NCBI RefSeq assembly: GCF_023520895.1 | Contig: NZ_CP026029.1 | Location: 2,170,001-2,234,000 of the forward strand | Origin: Paenibacillus sp. PK3_47 | Lineage (GTDB): Bacteria > Bacillota > Bacilli > Paenibacillales > Paenibacillaceae | Direction of reading: 5' to 3' | DNA: 64,000 bases | Shown: in pieces, positions 56,588-64,000 of the stretch | Numbering within the stretch: position 1 is the stretch's first letter | Layout: every line of letters starts with the position of its first letter | Translations under genes and position numbers: made by a program | Notes under the pieces: model-generated | What the model was told of the DNA's origin: nothing | The model's database searches: none | What the model saw: the letters and a program-made list of their open reading frames with translations, nothing else

Positions 56588-57640
56588 TCAATCATAAAAA
56601 ACACCTTTATAATCCCCATTGGCCTTGTCATAATCTGCCGCTTGTCCAATATCAAGCCAATATTCTCTTAACGGAAAAGCAGATACCTCTTTATTCATCA
56701 TAATTAAATTCTTAAACAGATCAGGCATATCATAGAATTCATCTTCAGGAACATATTGCAATATTTCAGGATTAAGCACATAAATGCCTGCATTGACAAA
56801 ACTCTTATGTTTTGGCTTCTCTACAATAGAGAGCAAGCGGTGTTGGTCCGTTTCTATCACACCATAAGGAATCTGATATTCATATTCTCTTACACACATA
56901 GTAGCCATCGAGGCTGATTCCTGATGAAAATCCAACAACTGCTCATAATTAATTTTGGTTAGGAGATCCGAATTCATTACAAAAAAAGGTAGTTTAGGCT
57001 GCTGTGTCAATAAGGAGAGAGCGCCAGCCGTCCCTAATCGCTTGCCTTCTTCAATATACTGGATACGAACGCCAAAATGCGTACCATCCTGAAAATAATT
57101 TTCAATAACTTCTTTTTTATAATTAACTGACAGCAAAAAGTTTGTAAATCCGAAACTCTTAAAGCTCTCAATAATTGTCTCTAAAATAGGTTTGCCGCCA
57201 ACCTTCAACATTGGTTTTGGGATATCGTCAGTAAGAGGACGCAACCGTGTCCCCATTCCTCCAGCCATCAAAATAACAGTGTTCTCTTTCTGGAGAAACT
57301 TAAGAATATCTTCTGCAAAAAGAATGTTTTCAATTTGTTTTCTTCCATTAACGATTGGCAGTTGCTTCAGTTTCTTCTCTTTTATTAACTCCTTATAGTA
57401 AGAAGCTCGCTTCCCATATCTCTCATACACTGGATTGTTATTCATTACCTGCTCAATAGCCGTGTCTAGGGGATGTCCGCGTAAAATGCCTCGACGAATA
57501 TCTCCATCCGTCACCGTTCCGAGCAATCGGTTTTCTTTATCAATTACCACTGCGAACTGCAATGATGATTTATCGATAATTTCCATAACATTTAATATAG
57601 TTGTTTCTGGAGCAATTAATATTTCTCTCCATTTTTCCAT
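56588..57640 (-). CDS. ptmE: CBS-pair nucleotidyltransferase (PtmE-like)
   Basis: Protein of 350 residues: a CBS pair (about 1-115; FAVVIDKENRLLGTVTDGDIRRGIL) and a sugar-1-phosphate nucleotidyltransferase domain (about 118-350) with LMAGGMGTRLRPLTDDIPKPML and the acceptor-site DIGQAADYDKA. CBS plus transferase is the architecture of Campylobacter PtmE, which makes the GDP-hexosamine entering the legionaminic acid route. An ATG at 57670 overlaps the previous stop, but aaggag is correctly spaced (8) for 57640. Last gene of the cluster. Confidence 0.78.
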   Translation of the reverse strand: MEKWREILIAPETTILNVMEIIDKSSLQFAVVIDKENRLLGTVTDGDIRRGILRGHPLDTAIEQVMNNNPVYERYGKRASYYKELIKEKKLKQLPIVNGRKQIENILFAEDILKFLQKENTVILMAGGMGTRLRPLTDDIPKPMLKVGGKPILETIIESFKSFGFTNFLLSVNYKKEVIENYFQDGTHFGVRIQYIEEGKRLGTAGALSLLTQQPKLPFFVMNSDLLTKINYEQLLDFHQESASMATMCVREYEYQIPYGVIETDQHRLLSIVEKPKHKSFVNAGIYVLNPEILQYVPEDEFYDMPDLFKNLIMMNKEVSAFPLREYWLDIGQAADYDKANGDYKGVFYD

Positions 57641-57666
57641 CTGCATCGCTCCTTGAAGTACTCTGT

Positions 57667-58332
57667 TCATCGCTTAGAAGCAATAATAACCCACTCTATA
57701 ATTTTTTCACTCAAATTATTGCATGTTTTTATAATTTGCTCCAACTCTGTGATTTCGTACTTTTCAAGTAGATTCTTAATGTCCTTTTCTGTTGAGAATC
57801 TGGTAGTTCCCTTACCATATGCTGGTCCTTCACTGACTACCCATAAACCAGGTGCAACCTGTTCACCTGTTCCGTCTCCCCAACTACCAGCAGCAAAGGT
57901 TCTACTATAAAGCTTCCCTTTAGGTTTCAGCACTCTATGGATTTCATTGTAAATAACTTGAGAATTTTCGTAAGAGTTTGAATATACTGCCTCATTATCT
58001 ATTACAGCATCAAAAAAGTTATCTTCATAGGGTAGTGAAATAAAGTCTCCTACAACTAACTGTCCTGACCAGTCTTCCACTTCTACATCTAATCTAGTTT
58101 TAGCAATTTCAATAGCTGTTTTAGAACCATCAATTCCGTAAATAGTAAATCCTTCCCTAGCTACATACCATAGGTTAGCCCCAGTCCCACAACCCACCTC
58201 TAATACTTTGACTTCCTTTCTATCCCTAGCTTGGTAAAAGTTCCTTGCAATAAATCGAATTAAATCCTCTGAAGGATACTTCCCCCACCCCTGACTACTA
58301 AAAATATCCTCCCATATATTATCCCAAGCCAT
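57667..58332 (-). CDS. Class I SAM-dependent methyltransferase
   Basis: Cytoplasmic protein of 221 residues. The SAM-binding motif VLEVGCGTGANLWYVA (about 42-57), acidic IYGIDGSKTAI and FDAVIDNEAVYS follow the Rossmann methyltransferase order. Within this cluster it may methylate a sugar, giving an O- or N-methylated nonulosonic acid; the target is not predictable from sequence. Strongly AT-rich like the next gene. Confidence 0.8.
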   Translation of the reverse strand: MAWDNIWEDIFSSQGWGKYPSEDLIRFIARNFYQARDRKEVKVLEVGCGTGANLWYVAREGFTIYGIDGSKTAIEIAKTRLDVEVEDWSGQLVVGDFISLPYEDNFFDAVIDNEAVYSNSYENSQVIYNEIHRVLKPKGKLYSRTFAAGSWGDGTGEQVAPGLWVVSEGPAYGKGTTRFSTEKDIKNLLEKYEITELEQIIKTCNNLSEKIIEWVIIASKR

Positions 58333-58352
58333 CTATATATCGCCTCTCCTCT

Positions 58353-59348
58353 TTATCGATAAAATAGCACTAACTGTTCCTTACCAGGATTATCTTTTAA
58401 AAATTCACATCTCATATTCTCATATGCTACTTCATTATGTTTATAATTCCCTATTTTAAATTGTGATTCTAATCGGGAAAAACCTCGTTTAAAGAACAGC
58501 AATGCATTCTTTTCTGATCGGTCTGTTCCTCCACCTAAGTATAATGATTTAGTCCCCTTACTCTGTGCGTACTTCGCAAATTCATAAATTAATAGATTGG
58601 ATACTCCCTTAGAGCGCCCTTCATCATTCGATGCCGAAAGGTGATATTCAGCTATTTGGTCAACGACAAAAAAAATCGAAGCTCCTATAACTAAATCTTC
58701 CTCGTTCAATACACTAAGCAAATATACATTATCATTCTTTAACAGATCAACAAAGTATTCTTTACAGAAATAATAGGATCTGTCAGCTTCTTTTCCATCC
58801 ATTAATTTTACATACAACTCAATAAATTGCTTAACTACGTTTTGAGATTTAGAAAAAGTTATACTTAACGAACTCTTCTGAGCCTTTCTAATAGTCGTTC
58901 TGACACGGGTACTGAATTCTGAAAACAAATCATTAGTAGTAAGATTTATACTAACAACGGTTCTATTATAGGAAACCTCCCCATAATACGTCCTATCATT
59001 TTCTAATAACGGGTGGAATCGTATAAATTCAATTAATACATAGTTGCTTACGCACCATTTTTTATACGATTCAATGCATTTGTCAATAAAACTTTGATTT
59101 CCTATCCCTATAGGTCCTCCATAACCATAAGGGGATTGTACATCAAAAAATATCGTTCCTGGTATTTCCCCCAACTGAAAGGCATGGTAATAGATATTAT
59201 CGCCATCTTCTTTAGCAAAAAAGACTGGCCTTACTCCCTTTTTATAGAATGTATCATTAATCACATAATCCGGATGGAAGTAAAAAGACCGTTTGTCACT
59301 CGGAATTCGATTATATATTTGCAGTGCTTCTTCTACGGACACTATCAT
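58353..59348 (-). CDS. FemAB/GNAT-like acyltransferase
   Basis: Protein of 331 residues: an N-terminal half with YVLIEFIRFHPLL and a basic RVRTTIRKAQKSSL stretch, and a C-terminal GNAT fold (about 165-310; IGASIFFVVDQIAEYHLSASNDEGRSKGVSNLLIYEFAKYA, LYLGGGT). This is the FemAB-like layout. In a legionaminic cluster an N-acyltransferase (LegH) is expected, usually a hexapeptide-repeat protein; none is visible, so this gene may fill that role or add another acyl group. It is coupled to the synthase gene by an ATGA overlap. Confidence 0.68.
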   Translation of the reverse strand: MIVSVEEALQIYNRIPSDKRSFYFHPDYVINDTFYKKGVRPVFFAKEDGDNIYYHAFQLGEIPGTIFFDVQSPYGYGGPIGIGNQSFIDKCIESYKKWCVSNYVLIEFIRFHPLLENDRTYYGEVSYNRTVVSINLTTNDLFSEFSTRVRTTIRKAQKSSLSITFSKSQNVVKQFIELYVKLMDGKEADRSYYFCKEYFVDLLKNDNVYLLSVLNEEDLVIGASIFFVVDQIAEYHLSASNDEGRSKGVSNLLIYEFAKYAQSKGTKSLYLGGGTDRSEKNALLFFKRGFSRLESQFKIGNYKHNEVAYENMRCEFLKDNPGKEQLVLFYR

Positions 59349-60424
59349 AATCGACTCAACGGCTCGTCTTGGTTAAAATCCTTAGACGCTTCCTCTGTTA
59401 ACATCTCCCAATATTCGAATGGAGATATTCCGTTACCAGGACGCTTGATGGTAATATTATTCAAAGTTAGTTTCTCCCCCACTTTGATTTTTTTAGATGC
59501 AACAATGCTTTTACGGGCAATTTCAAGATTCTTAAGTTCCGATTTAGCCGGAATTTTAATTCCTGTTCCTTTTGCTAATTCTACTTGTCGAATACTTTCA
59601 ATTAATAATTTTAGCTCATCTGGAGAAAGTGAAGCTTTGTGATCAGGGCCTTCCGCTTGTTTATTATGCGTAATATGCTTTTCAATAATTCTAGCACCTA
59701 GAGCAACAGCGGCTACGGTAACTGCTATCCCCTCTGTATGATCTGAATAACCTACTGGAAGACCAAATGCTTTCTGCATAGTTTCAATAGCTAATAGATT
59801 TACATCTTTCACAGGAGCAGGATATTCAGTTGTACAATGCAACAATTTCACTTTCCTTTGTAGTTGTTCCTGCCCTTCTGGAGATAAATACGCTGCCCGG
59901 AATGCACTGACAGAAGGTTGATCATGAGCCGAGAGTAAACCAAAAGCGATTACACCAAGCGCAGCCTCTACCTCACTTAGTGTAGCCATTCCTGTGGACA
60001 GAATGATATCAGGCTTTTTACAGGCAATATGATAAAGCAATGGAGCATTTGTAATTTCACCAGAGGATATTTTAATAGTTCTTAGTTTCAACTCATCAAT
60101 TAAAAAGTCCGCACTCTCTATATCAAATGGAGTTGACAAAAATTCAATCCCAGAATCTTCACAGTAATTTTTCAGTTCACGAAATTGATCGAACGAAAGT
60201 TCAAGCTTTTTTACCATTTCAAATTGCGACTCTTCTTCACCAGTCGTCTGCATCTGATATTCAGCTTTTGGTGCATGCTTACTAATAACAAGCTCTGTCT
60301 TAAAGGTTTGAAACTTTACAGCGTCAGCCTTGCTACTCACTGCAATATCTACTAATCGTTTAGCTAGCTCCAAATCCCCATTATGATTTACACCTGCTTC
60401 TGCAATGACAAATGTAGCGTTCAT
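59345..60424 (-). CDS. legI: Sialic-acid-type synthase (legionaminate synthase-like, NeuB family)
   Basis: Protein of 359 residues condensing phosphoenolpyruvate with a 6-carbon sugar. The NeuB barrel starts FVIAEAGVNHNGDLELAKRLV; metal and substrate motifs FQTFKTE, LSTPFD and YSDHTEG are present; a C-terminal SAF/antifreeze-like domain (about 300-355: SIVASKKIKVGEKLTLNNITIKRPG) caps the site. The ATG at 60424 is 7 bases after ggagg; a GTG at 60427 also exists. With a LegG-type epimerase and LegB/LegC-type enzymes upstream, legionaminic acid is the likely product. Confidence 0.85.
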   Translation of the reverse strand: MNATFVIAEAGVNHNGDLELAKRLVDIAVSSKADAVKFQTFKTELVISKHAPKAEYQMQTTGEEESQFEMVKKLELSFDQFRELKNYCEDSGIEFLSTPFDIESADFLIDELKLRTIKISSGEITNAPLLYHIACKKPDIILSTGMATLSEVEAALGVIAFGLLSAHDQPSVSAFRAAYLSPEGQEQLQRKVKLLHCTTEYPAPVKDVNLLAIETMQKAFGLPVGYSDHTEGIAVTVAAVALGARIIEKHITHNKQAEGPDHKASLSPDELKLLIESIRQVELAKGTGIKIPAKSELKNLEIARKSIVASKKIKVGEKLTLNNITIKRPGNGISPFEYWEMLTEEASKDFNQDEPLSRL

Positions 60425-60426
60425 CA

Positions 60427-61593
60427 CTATACCTCCGGAATAGTTAAGAATGATTTTTGTATAATGTTTCTTAAATCTATTGTTTTAAGTATCTGGGTGA
60501 TATCGACAGACGTCGTTTCCCCATCATACTTCAGCACAGTATCCTTTGCCTTCTGTTGAAATGGTGGAGAAATCGCTTTATGAATCGAATCCCTGATATC
60601 TTTTTCTTTGGGTGCGCAGTCAATGATAGAGTTAGCTTTAAGCCTACCCTTCTGCCTATCCCCGATATTAATCGTCGGCTTTAAGAATACGGGAGCTTCA
60701 ATAATTCCACTCGAAGAATTACCAATCACTGCTGAGCAATACTTCATGGTACTCAGATATTTCAACTGGCCCAAAGAGAAGACTGCTCGGACACGATCCG
60801 AATGAATTGCAGCGTACTCATCTATCCGCTTATTTATAATTCTTCCATCTGTATCAGCATTAGATTTAGTAAACACTATATTGTACTCCGGAAAATGGTC
60901 CAATGCAGCTAACAACTCTTCAATCTGCTTTTCTGCTGTTTGCACTTCAAGTGTAACTGGATGGAAAGTGATTAGAAATAACTTATTTAGAGAAAAACCA
61001 TAAAGTGTTGAAAGCTCCTTTTCCGTAAATAATGTCATCTTACGAATGGCTTCAACACCAAGATTCCCCACTTGAAATACCCGTTCACGTTGCTCACCTA
61101 ATTGAATTATTCTTTGAGAATATTCATTTGTAGATGGGAAGTGAATGTGGCTCATTTTGGTGATAGCATGGCGTATAGAATCATCAATTGCTCCTTCTGT
61201 TAATTCCCCCCCGGAAATATGGGCAACGGGAATCCGCATAACCAGAGCAGTCTGAGCTGCAGCTAACATTTCGAAGCGGTCTCCAAGTAGAACGATTACA
61301 TCTGGCTGCAGACGCTGAAAAGAATCTGCGTATCCCAAGACCCCTATTCCCATTGATTTAGCAATAGATGAAGGCGTATCGGCCGACAGAAGCATTTCAA
61401 TCTTCTCATTTATGATGAAGCCGTCTTGCTCTATCTGCTGATATGTTAATCCAAATTCCGGTGACAGGTGCATCCCTGTTGCAATGATCTGCAATTCTAA
61501 AGCAGGGTCTGATTGAATCTCTTGCATCAGGTAGTATAACAAGCCATATTCCGCTCGCGTTCCTGTAACTACACATACTTTTCGATTAGACAT
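60427..61593 (-). CDS. legG: Hydrolysing UDP/GDP-N-acetylhexosamine 2-epimerase (NeuC/LegG family)
   Basis: Protein of 388 residues with the GT-B epimerase fold: VVTGTRAEYGLLYYLM at the N-terminus, LLGDRFEMLAAA (about 102) and GNSSSGIIEAP (about 291) are signature motifs of the hydrolysing type that releases free sugar. It feeds the synthase. The start overlaps the aminotransferase by 8 bases and has aaaggag six bases upstream. Confidence 0.88.
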   Translation of the reverse strand: MSNRKVCVVTGTRAEYGLLYYLMQEIQSDPALELQIIATGMHLSPEFGLTYQQIEQDGFIINEKIEMLLSADTPSSIAKSMGIGVLGYADSFQRLQPDVIVLLGDRFEMLAAAQTALVMRIPVAHISGGELTEGAIDDSIRHAITKMSHIHFPSTNEYSQRIIQLGEQRERVFQVGNLGVEAIRKMTLFTEKELSTLYGFSLNKLFLITFHPVTLEVQTAEKQIEELLAALDHFPEYNIVFTKSNADTDGRIINKRIDEYAAIHSDRVRAVFSLGQLKYLSTMKYCSAVIGNSSSGIIEAPVFLKPTINIGDRQKGRLKANSIIDCAPKEKDIRDSIHKAISPPFQQKAKDTVLKYDGETTSVDITQILKTIDLRNIIQKSFLTIPEV

Positions 61594-62755
61594 CAGTTTC
61601 TCCTTTCAGCGGCGTTGAAGGAATATTAATGATTTGCCGCTTCAATTGATGTGTAACAGAAAGATCAGCCTTAGGATAACCAGCATACGGGGTCAATTCA
61701 TCTAACGGTGTCCAAATCGGACGTGCCATTACACCCTCAGCATGCAGTTGTTCCAATACGTTATCCCTGTCATAAAGCCGCTCATCCAAGAGCAGAGTCT
61801 GCAACCAATAGTTGCTTGAATTATGCGGTTGCTCCAGGAACAAATCTACACCTTCAATGCCTTGGAATAAATCGCGGTACTTCTCTGTCAGTGCACGTTT
61901 GGACGCCAAAAATCCCGGGAGTTTATCTAACTGGGCGCAACCAAGTGCAGCATTAATATTTGGCAGTCTATAGTTATAACCAACTTCATCATGCTGGTAC
62001 TCCCAACGGTGGGGCGTTTTGGCTGTAGTAGTAATATGCTTGGCATAATCTGCAAGCTCCACATCATTCGTTAGAATTGCCCCTCCCCCACCTGTAGTAA
62101 TAATTTTGTTACCGTTAAAGCTTAACGCGCCCACAAGTCCAAATCCGCCTGTATGTTTACCTTTATAGTAAGAGCCCAATGACTCTGCAGCATCTTCAAC
62201 CATAACCAGACCGTAATAATGACAGATTTCAATTAAAGCATCCAATTCGACCGGATGTCCGAACGTATGCATCGGCAGGACAGCACGAATGATCCTGCCT
62301 GTCTGTCTGTTCACAAGATACCCATCTCTTCGCTCGCCAATCTCTTTGATATGCTCAGCCAGCTTCACCGGATCTATACCCAAAGTCTCTTTAGACACAT
62401 CGACGAAGTGTGGAACAGCCTGCAAATAAGTGATTGCATTAGCTGTTGCAACAAATGTAAGAGCAGGCATGAATACTTCCTCATTAGCCTGTACACCAGC
62501 TATTTTTAAGGCTATATGCAGTGCAGCTGTACCATTAACAACAGCTACTGCTCTACGTACTCCTGCATATTCCGCCAGTTTTTCTTCAAACTGATCGACA
62601 TACTTCCCTACAGACGATACCCAACCGCTCTGGATACAGTCGGTTACATATTCCAGTTCGAGTGAGCCAAATGTCGGTTCATGCAAGGGAACATTTGAAT
62701 GCACACCATAGATTCCCTTTACATTTACCGCAATATCCTGCCACATTGTACTCAT
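61586..62755 (-). CDS. legC: LegC-type sugar aminotransferase (DegT/DnrJ family)
   Basis: PLP enzyme of 389 residues. VPLHEPTFGSLELEYVTDCIQSGWVSSVGKYVDQFE is the LegC-type N-terminus; the PLP lysine is in SFNGNKIITTGGGG (about 219). It aminates the 4-keto sugar made by the preceding dehydratase. ATGA overlap with that gene. Confidence 0.88.
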   Translation of the reverse strand: MSTMWQDIAVNVKGIYGVHSNVPLHEPTFGSLELEYVTDCIQSGWVSSVGKYVDQFEEKLAEYAGVRRAVAVVNGTAALHIALKIAGVQANEEVFMPALTFVATANAITYLQAVPHFVDVSKETLGIDPVKLAEHIKEIGERRDGYLVNRQTGRIIRAVLPMHTFGHPVELDALIEICHYYGLVMVEDAAESLGSYYKGKHTGGFGLVGALSFNGNKIITTGGGGAILTNDVELADYAKHITTTAKTPHRWEYQHDEVGYNYRLPNINAALGCAQLDKLPGFLASKRALTEKYRDLFQGIEGVDLFLEQPHNSSNYWLQTLLLDERLYDRDNVLEQLHAEGVMARPIWTPLDELTPYAGYPKADLSVTHQLKRQIINIPSTPLKGETDV

Positions 62756-63753
62756 ATGTTGTACACCGATTCCTTATACTGAGATAGATGCTTCTTATCT
62801 CCAAACCAATCAGCTGTTTCTTTCAATCCCCGTTTTAATCCGGCAATACCACCATAAGAAGGTTCCCAGCCCAGCAGCTGTTTTGCTTTTACATTATCTG
62901 CCCAAAGCCTTTCAACTTCACTTTTCTCTGGCCGTATACGTATCTCTTCCGTTTCAATCTCTACCTTTTTCCCCATTACCTCCGCGATCAAGGCAACTGT
63001 ATCACCAATAGAAATTTCATAATTGCTACCTATATTTATCACTTCTCCGATTGCCTTATCACTGTTCAAAATTGAAATGAATCCGTTGACCGTATCTTGA
63101 ACGTAATTGAAGTCCCTTGTTGGACTCACTGCACCTAGCTTAATTTTTTCTTTGCCTGCTGCCAACTGAGAAATAATGGTCGGAATGACTGCACGCGCAG
63201 ACTGGCGGGGACCATACGTATTAAATGGCCTAATAATTGCAACCGGCGTATCGAATGAGCGATAAAATGAGAGTGCCATCTGATCGGCACCAATCTTGGA
63301 TGCAGAATATGGTGATTGTCCCTGCAGTGGATGAACCTCATCTATAGGCACATATTGTGCTGTTCCATACACTTCACTTGTAGATGTATGAACAACTTTG
63401 GAGACACCCAACTCACGGGCAGCTTGTAGTACATTTAGAGTACCTTTGATGTTGGTATCAATATAGGTATCAGGAGAATGGTAAGAGTATGGTATCGCGA
63501 TTAGCGAGGCTAGATGTAGCACTCTATCGCAGTTTTTCATTGCTGTCTTTATTCCAAAAGGATCACGGATATCTCCAGCAAATACTTCAAACTCCCCTTG
63601 ATACCGTGAATGATCCAGCCATCCCCAAGAATTAAAAGAATTATAGTACACGAAGGCCTTAACATCGTACCCTAACTCAACCAACTTTTCTGTTAAATGC
63701 GACCCGATAAAACCATCCGCACCTGTAACCAGTACTTTTCCCATTTTCATCAT
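62752..63753 (-). CDS. legB: NAD-dependent 4,6-dehydratase (LegB-type)
   Basis: Short-chain dehydrogenase/reductase of about 333 residues: VLVTGADGFIGSHLTE for NAD, catalytic Thr/Tyr/Lys in TSTSEVYG and YSASKIGADQ, and FNTYGPRQSARAVIP. It converts a nucleotide-activated N-acetylglucosamine to the 4-keto-6-deoxy form, the first committed step. Starts at 63759 (GTG), 63753, 63750 or 63744 are possible; the gggg site favours 63753. Confidence 0.87.
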   Translation of the reverse strand: MMKMGKVLVTGADGFIGSHLTEKLVELGYDVKAFVYYNSFNSWGWLDHSRYQGEFEVFAGDIRDPFGIKTAMKNCDRVLHLASLIAIPYSYHSPDTYIDTNIKGTLNVLQAARELGVSKVVHTSTSEVYGTAQYVPIDEVHPLQGQSPYSASKIGADQMALSFYRSFDTPVAIIRPFNTYGPRQSARAVIPTIISQLAAGKEKIKLGAVSPTRDFNYVQDTVNGFISILNSDKAIGEVINIGSNYEISIGDTVALIAEVMGKKVEIETEEIRIRPEKSEVERLWADNVKAKQLLGWEPSYGGIAGLKRGLKETADWFGDKKHLSQYKESVYNI

Positions 63754-63774
63754 TTCCACACCCCGGCGATTGTA

Positions 63775-64000
63775 TTATGACTGTAATTCTTTAGCGGTTG
63801 TTTCTAATATAGAGACAATTTCACTCAAAACATAAACACTGATATCCAGAAAACCAAGATTGACATCTTTGGCTGTAATAACATTATCAGGAGTGGCCAC
63901 CAGTTCAATTTGATATAAGTTCCACACTGAATTAATTGTGGCAGGCTGCAATAGGTGTCTTAACAACCAATTATTTAATACGATGTTAAAAAATTTTTCT
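63775..64000 (-). CDS. C-terminal end of an unidentified protein (continues past the window)
   Basis: The frame is open from the right edge to a TAA/TGA-type stop at 63775 and lies 21 bases before legB, so it is probably the preceding gene of the same operon. The visible 74 residues (FLDISVYVLSEIVSILETTAKELQS at the end) resemble no family I can name with confidence. In related loci a Maf-type flagellin glycosyltransferase often stands here; that is only a contextual guess. Confidence 0.5.
   Translation of the reverse strand, partial: EKFFNIVLNNWLLRHLLQPATINSVWNLYQIELVATPDNVITAKDVNLGFLDISVYVLSEIVSILETTAKELQS

Overview
The window looks like a chromosomal segment of a Paenibacillus-type Bacillota. 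The evidence is strong AGGAGG-type ribosome binding sites, frequent TTG/GTG starts, a ftsE-ftsX-M23-ctpB-minJ-like division block, an argCJBDF / argGH split, a Gram-positive type IV pilus locus, SLH-domain surface proteins and flagellar genes next to a sugar-acid pathway. Assignments come from reading the translated sequence and motifs; no database search was made. I saw no rRNA, tRNA, CRISPR array, transposase or phage gene.

Layout. 1-2.65 kb: an ABC-2 exporter (one ATPase, cut by the window edge, and two permeases). 2.75-8.05 kb: a second ABC-2 exporter (two permeases plus ATPase) divergent from a NarL-type kinase/regulator pair, resembling the linearmycin-resistance LnrJK/LnrLMN module. 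8.05-9.03 kb: a gene-free stretch full of repeats. 9.03-15.1 kb: minJ-like PDZ protein, ctpB, an M23 hydrolase with coiled coil, ftsX and ftsE, the machinery coupling division to wall cleavage. 15.5-18.2 kb: a VanW/G5 protein, a CBS-like protein and an IseA-like secreted protein. 18.4-26.3 kb: a type IV pilus operon (pilB, pilT, pilC, pilA, pilD, a fused pilM-pilN, pilO-like). 26.6-31.2 kb: a 1511-residue divergent surface protein with a choice-of-anchor-A domain and Big-type domains. 31.3-34.2 kb: three pseudopilin-type proteins facing it. 34.4-35.2 kb: an esterase. 35.3-44.7 kb: arginine biosynthesis (argGH; argCJBDF). 44.85-50.8 kb: a YitT protein, prfB with its programmed frameshift, secA and hpf. 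51-53.1 kb: an SLH-domain surface protein and a cold-shock protein. 53.3-56.3 kb: fliT-like, fliS, fliD and flaG behind a sigma-D-like promoter. 56.6-64 kb: an AT-rich, tightly overlapping cluster with legionaminic-acid-type enzymes (4,6-dehydratase, aminotransferase, hydrolysing 2-epimerase, sialic-acid-type synthase, CBS-fused nucleotidyltransferase) plus a FemAB/GNAT-like protein and a methyltransferase. It probably makes a modified nonulosonic acid for flagellin.

The least explained structures are two families of non-coding repeats. One is a composite of four 21-bp near-palindromes (two forward, two inverted), found twice 30 kb apart with identical start-to-start spacings of 50, 62 and 50 bp although the spacers have diverged. 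The other is a 107-117 bp inverted-repeat element found three times, always just upstream of a minus-strand gene (pilD, argG, prfB) and in the same orientation. Its 15-bp inner stem shows compensatory base changes between copies, which suggests that the folded form is conserved.
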